Below, one piece after another: positions 41,740 through 51,530 of a DNA stretch of 64,000 bases. Numbering within the stretch: the first letter of the stretch is position 1; each line of letters starts with the position of its first letter. A program made the position numbers and the translations under genes. The notes below the pieces were generated by a model, which searched no databases, had not been told where the DNA came from, and worked only from the letters and a program-made list of their open reading frames with translations. Source of the stretch: JASHUC01 sp963849095 (GTDB lineage: Bacteria > Pseudomonadota > Gammaproteobacteria > Steroidobacterales > Steroidobacteraceae); NCBI GenBank assembly GCA_963849095.1, contig CAWKGA010000003.1, forward strand, positions 186,001 to 250,000, read 5' to 3'.

Positions 41740-43182
41740 CTACCTCAGCAGCCGCGCACAGAGGTCCAGGAGCGGTCCTGGGAGCACCCCGAGGACGAAC
41801 ACCGCCAGCGCATTGATCGCCAGCGCCAGGCGCACCGCAGAGCCGCGCGGGGCGGGCGGGAGCTCGGCAGGCGGCGCATCGACGTAAATGAGCTTCACCA
41901 CCCGCAGGTAGTAGAACACCCCGATGACGGATACGCCCGCGGCGATGATCACGAGCGCGGCATGGTTCGTCGCCCAGAGCTCCTGGATGATCCGGAGCTT
42001 CGCCCAGAATCCGACGAACGGCGGCACGCCGGCGGTGGAGAACATGAGCACCAGCATGGCGAGCGCCAGCAGAGGGTCGCGGGCGTAGAGCCCCTTGTAG
42101 TCGTCGAGCTCCTCGGCCTCGAAGCCCTTGCGGCTCGCGAGCAGGATGACGCCGAACGATCCCAGCACCATCAGGATGTAGACCAGAGTGTAGTACAGCG
42201 CTGCGCTGTAACCTGCCGGCGTTCCGGTGACGAAGCCGAGCAGGATGAACCCGACGTTGCCGATCGTGGAATACGCCAGCATGCGCTTCAAGTTGGTCTG
42301 CACGATCGCCACGACGTTGCCGACGACCAGCGTCAGCACCGCCATGGGGATCAGCATCCCCGTCCACTCGTGGACCGTACCGCCGAGCCCGTAGGTGAGG
42401 AGACGCAGCGCGAGCGAGAAGTAGGCGATCTGCGGCACCGAGCTCAGGAACAGGGTCATGCTGGTCGGCGCGCCCTGGTACACGTCCGGCAGCCACATGT
42501 GGAACGGCACCGCGCCGAACTTGAAGCAGACCGCCACCACGATGAAGGCGAGCCCGAGGACGACGCCGGGGCCGGGAGCGCCGGAGAGCCGCGCTGCCAG
42601 CTCGTCGAGCTGGAGCGTGCCGGTGAGGCCGTAAATGAGCGACATGCCGTAGAGCAGCGCGCCGGAGGCGATGGCGCTCAAGACGAAATACTTCATCGCC
42701 GATTCCGCGGCGACTGAATTGTCGCGATCGAATGCGATGATGGCGTAGACGGACAGGGCCAGGAGCTCGACGCCGATGTACACGGTGAGCAGGCTGTTCG
42801 CGGACACCAGCACGAAGATGCCGAGCAAGGCCGTGAGCACGAGCACGTAGTACTCGCCGCTCTCGATGCCCCGCAGCTCCATGTAGGCGCGCGAGTAGAG
42901 CAGCGCGAAGGCGAGGAACAGGAATCCGGCGAGCTTCAGCACGACCCCGAGCGGGTCCTCCACGTACATCCCGTCGAAGAGCGTGACGCGCCCGCTCACC
43001 TGCCCGAACACAAGGAGGAGTGCCGCGCCCGCAACGAGCGCGAGCAGCGTCAAGTTGGAAGTGAGTCGGGGCCAGCGGTGCCCTGCGAACACATCCACCA
43101 TGAGGATCAGGCAGGCCGCGAACGCGAGATACATTTCCGCAACGGCGGGAGCGACGCTGGCCCAGCTGGTCAGTTCTGGCAT
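41740..43182 (-). CDS. nuoN: NADH-quinone oxidoreductase subunit N
   Basis: Last gene of the nuo operon; one of the three antiporter-like membrane subunits that pump protons in complex I. 480 residues with about 14 helices, and the signature region around SALLYGMSLIYGLTGTLQL and FKFGAVPFHMWLPDVYQGAPT (with the conserved Lys). It follows nuoM by 7 bases. Confidence 0.95.
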   Translation of the reverse strand: MPELTSWASVAPAVAEMYLAFAACLILMVDVFAGHRWPRLTSNLTLLALVAGAALLLVFGQVSGRVTLFDGMYVEDPLGVVLKLAGFLFLAFALLYSRAYMELRGIESGEYYVLVLTALLGIFVLVSANSLLTVYIGVELLALSVYAIIAFDRDNSVAAESAMKYFVLSAIASGALLYGMSLIYGLTGTLQLDELAARLSGAPGPGVVLGLAFIVVAVCFKFGAVPFHMWLPDVYQGAPTSMTLFLSSVPQIAYFSLALRLLTYGLGGTVHEWTGMLIPMAVLTLVVGNVVAIVQTNLKRMLAYSTIGNVGFILLGFVTGTPAGYSAALYYTLVYILMVLGSFGVILLASRKGFEAEELDDYKGLYARDPLLALAMLVLMFSTAGVPPFVGFWAKLRIIQELWATNHAALVIIAAGVSVIGVFYYLRVVKLIYVDAPPAELPPAPRGSAVRLALAINALAVFVLGVLPGPLLDLCARLLR

Positions 43183-43189
43183 GGCGATC

Positions 43190-44707
43190 CTAGAGCGGCA
43201 GCTTGGTGGCGATGGCCTGGCTCACGAGGTGGTGCATGGTGGCGCCCATCAGGTTGACGATCGGGTAAGGCCAGATACCGAATGCAAACACCGCGGCCGC
43301 GAGCACGCCGAGGATCAGGAACTCACGTCCGTCGAGATCATGCAGGCCCTCCACGTTCTTGTTGGCCACGGGCCCGAACACCACGCGCTTGACGAGCCAC
43401 AGGGTATAGGCCGCGCCGAGTATGAGCGTCACGGCGGCCAGGAACGCGAACCAGAAGCTCGCCCGGAAGCTCGCGAGAATCACCATGAATTCCCCGACGA
43501 ACCCCGAGGTAACGGGTAAGCCGGCATTGGCGAGGGCGAAGATCACCATCAGCGTCGCGAACTTCGGCATGGTATTGACCACACCTCCGTAGGCGGAGAT
43601 CTCGCGGCTGTGCATACGGTCGTACAGCACCCCGACGCAGAGAAAGAGCGCACCGGAGACCAGGCCGTGAGAGAGCATCTGGGTCATGGCCCCCTCCATG
43701 CCCATCTCGGCACCCCGCAGGCCCCCCGTGTTGATCACGATGGCGTAGACGACGAAGGCGCCGAGCGTGACGAAGCCCATGTGGGAGATCGAGGAGTAGG
43801 CGATCAGCTTCTTCATGTCGCTCTGGACCATCGCGACGAATCCGATGTACACCACCGCGATGAGCGAAAGCGCGACGATGAGCAAGTACAGCTCGCGGCT
43901 CGCGTCCGGGGTGATGGGCAGGCTGAAGCGCAGCAGGCCATAGCCGCCCATCTTCAGCATGATCGCCGCGAGGATGACAGAGCCGCCGGTCGGGGCCTCG
44001 ACGTGAGCGTCCGGCAGCCACGTGTGCACCGGCCACATGGGCACCTTCACGGCGAACGCGAGCAGGAACGCGATGAAGATCCAGCGCTGCTCATCGAGCG
44101 TGAGCGGGAGGGCCTGGAAGCTCGCAATCTCGTAGTTGCCCGCCTTCACATACAGGTAGATGAGCGCCACGAGCATGAACACCGACCCGAGGAAGGTGTA
44201 GAGAAAGAACTTGATCGAGGCGTAGACGCGGCGCGGCCCGCCCCAGATGCCGATGATGAGGAACATCGGGATCAGCATCGCCTCCCAGAAGAAATAGAAC
44301 AGCAGCGAGTCGAGCGAGGCAAAGACCCCGATCATCAGGCCTTCCATGATGAGGAAGGCGGCGTAATACTGCGCCGGGCGGCTGCGGATCACGCGCCAGC
44401 CTGCGATGACCACCGGAATGGTCATGAAGGCCGTGAGCACGACGAGCGGCAACGAGATGCCGTCGAGCCCGATGTAGTAATCGGCATGGAAGACGGAGAT
44501 CCAGGGCGCGCGCTCGATGAACTGGAACGCGGCCGTCGTGGTATCGAAGCTGCGCAGCAGCGGCACGCAGACGAGCAACGTGACCACCGAGGCGATGAGC
44601 GAGATCCAGCGTCCGAGGACGATCGAGCGGTCGCCGAGCACTAGCACGACGATGCCCGCGAGTATGGGCAGCCAGATCAAGACCGAGACCAGATGCAGAC
44701 CTTGCAT
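43190..44707 (-). CDS. nuoM: NADH-quinone oxidoreductase subunit M
   Basis: 505-residue antiporter-like proton channel of complex I. Signature segments are FFWEAMLIPMFLIIGIWGG (with the conserved Glu), AFAVKVPMWPVHTWLPDAHVEAP and AYSSISHMGFV, in about 14 helices. Spacing to nuoL is 15 bases. Confidence 0.95.
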   Translation of the reverse strand: MQGLHLVSVLIWLPILAGIVVLVLGDRSIVLGRWISLIASVVTLLVCVPLLRSFDTTTAAFQFIERAPWISVFHADYYIGLDGISLPLVVLTAFMTIPVVIAGWRVIRSRPAQYYAAFLIMEGLMIGVFASLDSLLFYFFWEAMLIPMFLIIGIWGGPRRVYASIKFFLYTFLGSVFMLVALIYLYVKAGNYEIASFQALPLTLDEQRWIFIAFLLAFAVKVPMWPVHTWLPDAHVEAPTGGSVILAAIMLKMGGYGLLRFSLPITPDASRELYLLIVALSLIAVVYIGFVAMVQSDMKKLIAYSSISHMGFVTLGAFVVYAIVINTGGLRGAEMGMEGAMTQMLSHGLVSGALFLCVGVLYDRMHSREISAYGGVVNTMPKFATLMVIFALANAGLPVTSGFVGEFMVILASFRASFWFAFLAAVTLILGAAYTLWLVKRVVFGPVANKNVEGLHDLDGREFLILGVLAAAVFAFGIWPYPIVNLMGATMHHLVSQAIATKLPL

Positions 44708-44722
44708 TGCGACCGCCCGAGG

Positions 44723-46780
44723 CTAAATCCGAAGCAGGAACCAGCCGACGAGCACGGCGAGGCCGATGATCATCCAGAAGGCGTAAGTGTAGAGGTATCC
44801 GGTCTGGATGAGCCGCACGACGCCGCCGATGCGGCCCACGGTCGACGCCGTGCCGTTCACCAGCACACCGTCGATGACGGCCTGGTCCCCTCCCCGCCAG
44901 AGCCCCACTCCCAGCAGGCGCGCCCCGGCGGCGATGACATTCTCGTTGAACCAGTCGAAGTAGTACTTGGCGACCAGGAGCCGGTACAGCGGGCCAAGCG
45001 CATGCGCCGCGCTGTCCGCGAGCGACGGCCTCCAGAGGAAGCAGACCCACGCCGTGAGGAAGCCCGCTACCGCCACCCAGAAGGCCGGCGACACGAAGCC
45101 GCGCAGCGCGAAGGTGAGCCAGAGCGGCCCATGCAGGCCGCTCGCGACGTTGCGCATGACATCGTTGCGCGGCATCACGAAGATCGATCCATCGAAGTAA
45201 TGGCCGAAGATCACGACACCCGCCGTGAGGGCTCCGATCGCGAAGGCGGGAATGGCGAGGGCGACGAGCGGGCCGATCACCACCCACGGGGATTCGTGCG
45301 GAGTGGTCGGCCCATGGGGATGATGCTCTTGGGGCGGTGCAGCCCCCGCGTGAGCTGCCCCGTGCCCGGCGCTCGACGCCGCATCCTCCGCGGCGGCATG
45401 CCCCTCTGCCGAGCGGAAGCGCTCCGGCCCGTAGAACGTCAGGAAGATCATGCGGAACGTGTACAGCGCCGTCACGAAGACGCCGCAGAGCACGCACCAG
45501 TAGGCGTACGTTGCGCCCCAGCGGTGAGACGCGTGCACGGCCTCGATGATCGCATCCTTCGAATAGTATCCCGAGAAGAACGGAGTGCCGCAGAGCGCGA
45601 GCGAGCCGATCCAGAAGGTGGCCGCGGTCCACGGCATGTACTTCGCGAGGCCGCCCATCTTGCGCATGTCCTGCTCGTGGTGCATGCCGATGATCACGGA
45701 GCCGGCGGCGAGGAACAGCAATGCCTTGAAAAAGGCGTGGGTCATCAGGTGGAAGATGGCGCCGCTGTAGGCGGAGACGCCGAGCGCGACCGTCATGTAG
45801 CCGAGCTGCGAGAGCGTCGAGTACGCGATGACGCGCTTGATGTCGTTGCTCACGACGCCGAGCAGGCCCATGAAGAACGCCGTGGTGGCACCGATGACGA
45901 GCACGAAGGACAGCGCCCCGTCGGAGTACTCGAACAGCGGCGACATGCGCGCCACCATGAAGATGCCGGCGGTGACCATCGTCGCCGCGTGGATCAGCGC
46001 CGAGATCGGCGTCGGGCCTTCCATGGAGTCGGGCAGCCACACGTGGAGCGGCACCTGCGCGGACTTGCCCATCGCGCCGACGAACAGGCAGACGCAGATG
46101 AACGTCATCGCCGGCCACGAGTGCAGCGCGGTGATCGGCAGCGTCTGCGAGGCGATGTGCGGCGCCGCCGCGAACGCCGTGCGGTAATCGAGCGAGCCGG
46201 TGTAGTGCAGGATCGCGGCGATCCCCAGAAGAAATCCGAAGTCCCCCACTCGGTTGACGAGGAACGCCTTCAGGCCCGCGAAGATCGCCGTGGGCCGCGT
46301 GTACCAGAAGCCGATCAGCAGGTAGGAGATGACGCCGACTCCCTCCCACCCGAAGAACAGCTGCATGAAGTTGTTCGACATCACGAGCATCAGCATCGAG
46401 AAGGTGAACAGCGAGATGTAGGAGAAGAAGCGCTGGTAGCCCGGGTCGTCCGCCATGTAGCCGATGGTGTAGACGTGCACGCAGAGCGACACGAAGGTGA
46501 CCGTCGCGATCATGAGCGCCGTCAGCCGGTCCACCAGGAAGCCGACCTGAATGTGCAGGCCGTCGGTCACGAGCCAAGTGTAGACCGTGCCGTCGTAGAC
46601 CGGAACGTGCGCAAGGTAGAGCTGCTCGAGCACATAGAAGGAGAGCGCGCACGAGATCGCAACGCACGCGATGGTGACCGTGTGCGCCCCCGCGCGGCCG
46701 ATCTGTCGCCCGAAGAGCCCGGCAACGACTCCGGCGAGGAGCGGCAGGAGCGCAATGGCGAGCAGCACTTGAGGATTCAT
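44723..46780 (-). CDS. nuoL: NADH-quinone oxidoreductase subunit L
   Basis: Distal antiporter-like subunit of complex I with the long lateral helix. 685 residues, longer than the roughly 610 of E. coli, partly because of a His/Ala/Pro-rich insertion around residues 465-500 (HGAAHAGAAPPQEHHPHG). Signature segments: FFGWEGVGVISYLLIGFWY, GKSAQVPLHVWLPDSMEGPTP and AYSTLSQLGYM. Confidence 0.95.
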   Translation of the reverse strand: MNPQVLLAIALLPLLAGVVAGLFGRQIGRAGAHTVTIACVAISCALSFYVLEQLYLAHVPVYDGTVYTWLVTDGLHIQVGFLVDRLTALMIATVTFVSLCVHVYTIGYMADDPGYQRFFSYISLFTFSMLMLVMSNNFMQLFFGWEGVGVISYLLIGFWYTRPTAIFAGLKAFLVNRVGDFGFLLGIAAILHYTGSLDYRTAFAAAPHIASQTLPITALHSWPAMTFICVCLFVGAMGKSAQVPLHVWLPDSMEGPTPISALIHAATMVTAGIFMVARMSPLFEYSDGALSFVLVIGATTAFFMGLLGVVSNDIKRVIAYSTLSQLGYMTVALGVSAYSGAIFHLMTHAFFKALLFLAAGSVIIGMHHEQDMRKMGGLAKYMPWTAATFWIGSLALCGTPFFSGYYSKDAIIEAVHASHRWGATYAYWCVLCGVFVTALYTFRMIFLTFYGPERFRSAEGHAAAEDAASSAGHGAAHAGAAPPQEHHPHGPTTPHESPWVVIGPLVALAIPAFAIGALTAGVVIFGHYFDGSIFVMPRNDVMRNVASGLHGPLWLTFALRGFVSPAFWVAVAGFLTAWVCFLWRPSLADSAAHALGPLYRLLVAKYYFDWFNENVIAAGARLLGVGLWRGGDQAVIDGVLVNGTASTVGRIGGVVRLIQTGYLYTYAFWMIIGLAVLVGWFLLRI

Positions 46781-46787
46781 GCGCGGC

Positions 46788-47093
46788 TCACCCCTTGAGC
46801 GTATTCAGATCTTCGACGTTGACGCTGTGCCGCTTGCGGAACAGCACCACGAGGATCGCGAGCCCGATCGCCGATTCGGCCGCCGCGACGGTGAGCACGA
46901 AGAACACGAAGACCTGACCGCGAATGTCTCCCAAGTATCGCGAGAAGGCGATGAAGTTGAAATTGGCGGCGAGCAGCAGCAGCTCGACGCACATCAGGAG
47001 CAGGATCACGTTCTTGCGGTTGAGGAACACGCCCGCGACGGCGATGGCGAACAGCACTCCCGAAAGTCCGAGCAGCTGCGCGAGACTGATCAT
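46788..47093 (-). CDS. nuoK: NADH-quinone oxidoreductase subunit K
   Basis: 101 residues, three helices, with the conserved Glu in LMCVELLLLAANFNF and a second in VAAAESAIGLAI, both part of the proton path. ATG at 47093 overlaps the nuoJ stop by 4 bases. Confidence 0.95.
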   Translation of the reverse strand: MISLAQLLGLSGVLFAIAVAGVFLNRKNVILLLMCVELLLLAANFNFIAFSRYLGDIRGQVFVFFVLTVAAAESAIGLAILVVLFRKRHSVNVEDLNTLKG

Positions 47094-47746
47094 GGACGCT
47101 CCCCCGGCCCCACGGGCGCCTGCGGCTGCGGGTGACCTTGCGGGTCCTCGCGAACCTGCGGCTCCATGTGCACGATGCGCACCCGGTCCTTCGCGCGAAC
47201 CGCGACCTGCCGGCTCACGTCCTGCGCCTTGTGGCCGGCGCGCTTGCGCATGGTGAGCGAGATCGCTGCGACGATCGCGACGAGCAGCACCACGGCGGCG
47301 AGCTCGAAGGGATAGGCGAACTGCGTATAGAGCACGCGCCCGAGCTCGGCGGTGTTGCTGTAGCTCGCGGGATGGGGCACCTGGCCGCGCGTCACGTCGA
47401 CCCCGAAGTCGTGGGACACGACGACGCCGACGATCTCCAGGACGATCACGCCCGCGGTGAGCCAGCCGAGCCAGGCGAAGCGCGTGAAGCCGCGGCGCAG
47501 CTCCTCGAGGTTGATGTCGAGCATCATCACGACGAACAGGAACAGCACCATCACCGCACCGACGTAGACCAGGACGAGGACGATCGCCAGGAACTCCGCC
47601 CCGATCAGCAGCCAGATCGCCGCGCTCGTCACGAAGCACATGACGAGGCCCAGGGCGGAATGCACCGGGTTGCGCACGACGATGACGCCGAGAGCGGAGG
47701 CCACGAGAATCGTGGCGAACACGTAAAAGAGTATCTCGACGAGCAT
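47090..47746 (-). CDS. nuoJ: NADH-quinone oxidoreductase subunit J
   Basis: 218-residue membrane subunit with five helices and the typical LVYVGAVMVLFLFVVMML segment containing the pi-bulge helix. The C-terminal tail past residue 170 is polar and longer than usual (RKRAGHKAQDVSRQ...). It overlaps nuoK by 4 bases and follows nuoI by 31 bases. Confidence 0.94.
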   Translation of the reverse strand: MLVEILFYVFATILVASALGVIVVRNPVHSALGLVMCFVTSAAIWLLIGAEFLAIVLVLVYVGAVMVLFLFVVMMLDINLEELRRGFTRFAWLGWLTAGVIVLEIVGVVVSHDFGVDVTRGQVPHPASYSNTAELGRVLYTQFAYPFELAAVVLLVAIVAAISLTMRKRAGHKAQDVSRQVAVRAKDRVRIVHMEPQVREDPQGHPQPQAPVGPGERP

Positions 47747-47777
47747 ATCTGCGGTCTTCTTGTCCCCGGCGCCCCCG

Positions 47778-48260
47778 TCAGCGATAAGGCGCGTCCGCCG
47801 CCTTGTCGGCGGCGATCATCGCCTCGTAGCGGTCGCCGACCGCGAGCAGCTTGTCCTTCGACATGATGTTCTCCCCCCGGTGCTCCATGTGGTATTCGTG
47901 GATGCGCGTGAGGACGATGGCATCGACCGGGCAGGCCTCCTCGCAGAAGCCGCAGTAGATGCACTTGAACAGGTCGATGTCGTACCGGGTGGTGCGCCGC
48001 GTGCCGTCCTTGGCGACATCGGACTCGATGGTGATGCAGACCGCGGGGCAGACCGCCTCGCATAGCTTGCAGGCGATGCAGCGCTCCTCCCCGTTCGGAT
48101 AGCGCCGCTGCGCGTGCAGCCCGCGGAACCGCGGCGACTGCGGGGTCTTCTCCTCGGGGTAATTGAGCGTGTACTTGCCGCTGAAGAACGTCCGCAAGGT
48201 GACGGCCATGCCCTTCATCAGCTCCGGCATCAGCAGCGTCTTGAATGGATTGATGGCCAT
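47778..48260 (-). CDS. nuoI: NADH-quinone oxidoreductase subunit I (8Fe ferredoxin)
   Basis: 160 residues carrying the two [4Fe-4S] clusters N6a and N6b: CIACKLCEAVCP and CIYCGFCEEACP, each CxxCxxCxxxCP. It passes electrons from NuoG to NuoB. Confidence 0.96.
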   Translation of the reverse strand: MAINPFKTLLMPELMKGMAVTLRTFFSGKYTLNYPEEKTPQSPRFRGLHAQRRYPNGEERCIACKLCEAVCPAVCITIESDVAKDGTRRTTRYDIDLFKCIYCGFCEEACPVDAIVLTRIHEYHMEHRGENIMSKDKLLAVGDRYEAMIAADKAADAPYR

Positions 48261-48278
48261 CAGCGAGATCCCGCGGCG

Positions 48279-49340
48279 TCAAACCGCATGCCAAGGTCCC
48301 ACGTGATAGTAGGACATCACGCCTTCCACAGCGATCCACACCAGCGTCACGGGAATCAGCATCTTCCAGCCGAGGCGCATGATCTGGTCGTAGCGATAGC
48401 GGGGGAAGGTCGCGCGAAACCACAGGAACAGAAAGAGCGCGATGAACATCTTGAGTGCGAGCCACAGGAAGCTCGGCCGGCCGAGAATCGTACCCCCGAG
48501 AACCGGGTAGCCGTCGAAGGGCGAGAGCCAACCTCCGAAGAAGAACACCGCGGTGAGCGCCGAGATGAGGATCATGTTCGCGTACTCGGCGAGGAAGAAC
48601 AGGGCGAACGCCATGCCGGAGTACTCGACGTGGAACCCGGCGACGATCTCGGACTCCCCCTCCGCCACGTCGAAGGGAGCGCGGTTGGTCTCGGCGACTC
48701 CCGAAATGAAGTACACCACGAGCAGCGGGAAGAGCCACGACCAGTTCCACGCGAGCGCGCCGCCGTGCTGCGCCAGCACGATGGTGCCGAGATTCAAGCT
48801 GCCCGCGGCCATGAGGACCCCGACCAGCGCGAAGCCCATCGCGATCTCGTAGGCGACGATCTGCGCCGCCGAGCGCATGGCGCCGAGAAAGGCGTACTTG
48901 GAGTTCGCCGCCCATCCAGCGAGGATGATGCCGTAGACTCCGGCCGAGGTGAGCGACAGGACGTAGAGCAGTCCCGCATCGATGTGGGCGATGGTGAGGC
49001 GCGGCGACAGCGGAATGACCGCCCAGGCCGCGAAGGCCGGGACCAGCGCGATCGCCGGAGCCAGCCGGAACAGGATCTTGTTCGAGCTCGCCGGGACGAT
49101 CACTTCCTTCAGCAGCAGCTTGAAGACATCGGCGAACGGCTGGCCGGCGCCGGGGAACAGCCCGAAGATCCGCACCCGGTTCGGGCCGCGCCGCAGCTGC
49201 ATCCAGCCGATGACCTTGCGCTCCCAGAGCGTCAGATAGGCCACGCAGAGGATGAGCGCGACGGTGACGATGACGATCCACGCCGTGGACCGCGCGAAAA
49301 CCGGCAGGCCGAGCCAGTCCGATGAAAGGGTGCTCAACAC
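48279..49340 (-). CDS. nuoH: NADH-quinone oxidoreductase subunit H
   Basis: 353 residues, about eight helices, forming the quinone-binding interface. Typical segments are LTLWERKVIGWMQLRRGPNRV, GWAANSKYAFLGAMRSAAQIVAYE and AETNRAPFDVAEGESEIVAGFHVEYSG. I chose the GTG at 49340, just after the nuoG stop; a TTG at 49337 is the other option, and the frame is open further upstream only as antisense-like sequence. Confidence 0.93.
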   Translation of the reverse strand: MLSTLSSDWLGLPVFARSTAWIVIVTVALILCVAYLTLWERKVIGWMQLRRGPNRVRIFGLFPGAGQPFADVFKLLLKEVIVPASSNKILFRLAPAIALVPAFAAWAVIPLSPRLTIAHIDAGLLYVLSLTSAGVYGIILAGWAANSKYAFLGAMRSAAQIVAYEIAMGFALVGVLMAAGSLNLGTIVLAQHGGALAWNWSWLFPLLVVYFISGVAETNRAPFDVAEGESEIVAGFHVEYSGMAFALFFLAEYANMILISALTAVFFFGGWLSPFDGYPVLGGTILGRPSFLWLALKMFIALFLFLWFRATFPRYRYDQIMRLGWKMLIPVTLVWIAVEGVMSYYHVGPWHAV

Positions 49341-49354
49341 GGTATCCGGCTCTC

Positions 49355-51523
49355 TCAATAACTTGCCGGCTCGGCGCGCCCATCGGCGGTGCGCTGCAGC
49401 GAGCCGGCCCGGCGCACGATGGCGTCGATTCCATACATGGGCAGATCCACGACTTTCCCCGGCGCCGTCGCGGTGAGCTCGACCCGGTGCGTGCCTCGGT
49501 ACGCGACCGGCGCCACATCGCCGCAGGCGCGGTGCAGCTCGTCGCGGACCTCCTCCGACGACTGATACTCGAATCCGGGAAACGCGAGCTCGGTGCCGAG
49601 CACGCGCAGCACCTTCCACCCCGGACGCGATGCCCCGAGCGGCTGCGCGGCGCCGAGGAAGCTCTGCCAGCGGCCCTCGAGATTGACGAAGGTGCCGGAG
49701 GTCTCGGCGAAGGTGCCGATTGGCAGCAGGACGTGTGCGACCTGCCGGAGCGGCTCGCTCGCGTAGGGCGTCACCGCCACGACGAGCTCGGCAGCCGCCA
49801 TGGATTTGAGCGCATCGGCGCCCCCGTGCGGCTCCGCCCAGGGCTCGACACCGCCGAACAGCAACAGCCCCTTGACGCCGCCGGTCAGCATCTGCGCGGC
49901 CGCGAGACCGGGGGCCGGCACTGCCTTGCCGCCCGCTTCACGGTGCGGCACGGCGCCGGCGAGGTACGCGCCGGCCGCGTTGCCTCCTTCGGCGAGCACG
50001 CCGAGCGTCGCGCCCGTGACCTCAGCGATGGCGGCCGCGAGAGCGCGCAGGTCCGCGAACGCCGGATGGCGCAGCGCCAGGGCGCCGAGCCACACGGCCT
50101 TGCGCTCACCCGAGGCGAGCGCAGCGGCGACCGCGCGGTGCGCCTCCGTCACCTGCGCGCCACGAGCGGCGCTCGCCAGAGCGTCCGGCACGGGCCGGCC
50201 GGCGGTTTCGCTCGCGGCCGCGAGCACCGCCGCGAGATCCGCGACCTGCCGGGCCGTGGGCGACTCGCAGTACGCCGCGACCGGGAAGTAGTAGGTAAAG
50301 CGTGCCGGATTGACGAAGGCGACGCGCGCCCCGCGACGCGCGGCCTTGCGCACCCTGTGCGCGAGTATCGGCACCTCGCTGCGCAGGTTCGAGCCCACGA
50401 CGAGCAGCGCATCGAGCGCGTCGATCTCCGCGATGCCGAGGCCGAGGCTCGGATACAGGGGGTCGGATTGCTGGTCGCGGAAATCCCGCTGCCGCAGGCG
50501 GTGATCGATGTTGCGCGAGCCCAGGGCCCGGGTGAGGCGGCCGAGCAGGTACAGCTCCTCGAGCGTGCTCGTGCCGCTCGCCAGCACACCGAGATTCTCG
50601 CCCTGCTTGCGCAACCGCTCGGCCGCCGCGGCAAGCGCCGTCGGCCAGTCGACCGCGCTCCAGCTGCCGCCTTCGCGGATCATCGGCGCCTCGAGGCGGT
50701 CCGAGCTGTAGATGCCCTCGTAGCTGAACCGGTCGCGATCGGAGATCCACGTCTCGTTGATCGCCTCGTTCGGCTGCGGCACGATGCGCATCAGCCTGCC
50801 GCGCAACACGTGCCCGAGGAGATTCGAGCCGGTGCCATCGTGCGGTGACACGAGCGGATGCGCCGTCATCTCCCACGCTCGGGCCCGGTAGCGGAACGGT
50901 TTGGAGTTGAGGGCCCCGACCGGACACAGATCGATGATGTTGCCCGAGAGCTCGTGATCCACCGTCCGCTCGACGAAGGAGCGCACGGCCTCCTGCTCCC
51001 CCCGGCCGATGAGGCCGAGCTCCTGGATGCCGGCGATTTCCTCCGTGAAGCGGACGCAGCGCGAGCACTGGATGCAGCGGGTCATGTCCGTCGAGACGAG
51101 CGGTCCCAAGTTCTCGTCCTTCACCACGCGCTTGCGCTCGGCGAAGCGCGAGATGTCGCGACCGAAGCCCATGGCGAGGTCTTGCAGCTCGCACTCCCCG
51201 CCCTGGTCGCAGATGGGGCAGTCGAGCGGGTGGTTGATGAGCAGGAACTCCATCGTCGCGCGCTGCGCGTCGGTCGCGCGCTTGGAATGCGTGAAGATCT
51301 TCATCCCCTCGGCGATGGGCGTGGCGCACGCCGGCAGCGGCTTCGGCGCCTTCTCCACCTCGACGAGGCACATGCGGCAGTTCGCCGCGATGGACAGCTT
51401 GTCGTGATAGCAAAAGCGCGGGATGTAGACGTCGTGCGCATCCGTGACGCGGATGATCATCTCCCCCTTGGGAGCCTTCATCGGCACGCCGTTGACTTCA
51501 ATGTTGACGAGTTCGTCGGTCAT
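49355..51523 (-). CDS. nuoG: NADH-quinone oxidoreductase subunit G
   Basis: 722-residue iron-sulfur subunit. The N-terminus has the [2Fe-2S] site (CYHDK...CRMC), the His-ligated N5 cluster region (HPLDCPICDQGGECELQD) and the N4 cluster ligands (CIQCSRCVRFTEE, CPVGAL). The molybdopterin-oxidoreductase-like remainder is shorter than in E. coli, as in many proteobacteria. It is spaced 7 bases from nuoF. Confidence 0.95.
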   Translation of the reverse strand: MTDELVNIEVNGVPMKAPKGEMIIRVTDAHDVYIPRFCYHDKLSIAANCRMCLVEVEKAPKPLPACATPIAEGMKIFTHSKRATDAQRATMEFLLINHPLDCPICDQGGECELQDLAMGFGRDISRFAERKRVVKDENLGPLVSTDMTRCIQCSRCVRFTEEIAGIQELGLIGRGEQEAVRSFVERTVDHELSGNIIDLCPVGALNSKPFRYRARAWEMTAHPLVSPHDGTGSNLLGHVLRGRLMRIVPQPNEAINETWISDRDRFSYEGIYSSDRLEAPMIREGGSWSAVDWPTALAAAAERLRKQGENLGVLASGTSTLEELYLLGRLTRALGSRNIDHRLRQRDFRDQQSDPLYPSLGLGIAEIDALDALLVVGSNLRSEVPILAHRVRKAARRGARVAFVNPARFTYYFPVAAYCESPTARQVADLAAVLAAASETAGRPVPDALASAARGAQVTEAHRAVAAALASGERKAVWLGALALRHPAFADLRALAAAIAEVTGATLGVLAEGGNAAGAYLAGAVPHREAGGKAVPAPGLAAAQMLTGGVKGLLLFGGVEPWAEPHGGADALKSMAAAELVVAVTPYASEPLRQVAHVLLPIGTFAETSGTFVNLEGRWQSFLGAAQPLGASRPGWKVLRVLGTELAFPGFEYQSSEEVRDELHRACGDVAPVAYRGTHRVELTATAPGKVVDLPMYGIDAIVRRAGSLQRTADGRAEPASY

Positions 51524-51530
51524 GGCTCAC

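Noticed and set aside
44693..46798. 701-residue open frame on the plus strand
   Set aside because: Antisense to nuoL; the translation is charged and repetitive with no domain, typical of high-GC shadow frames.
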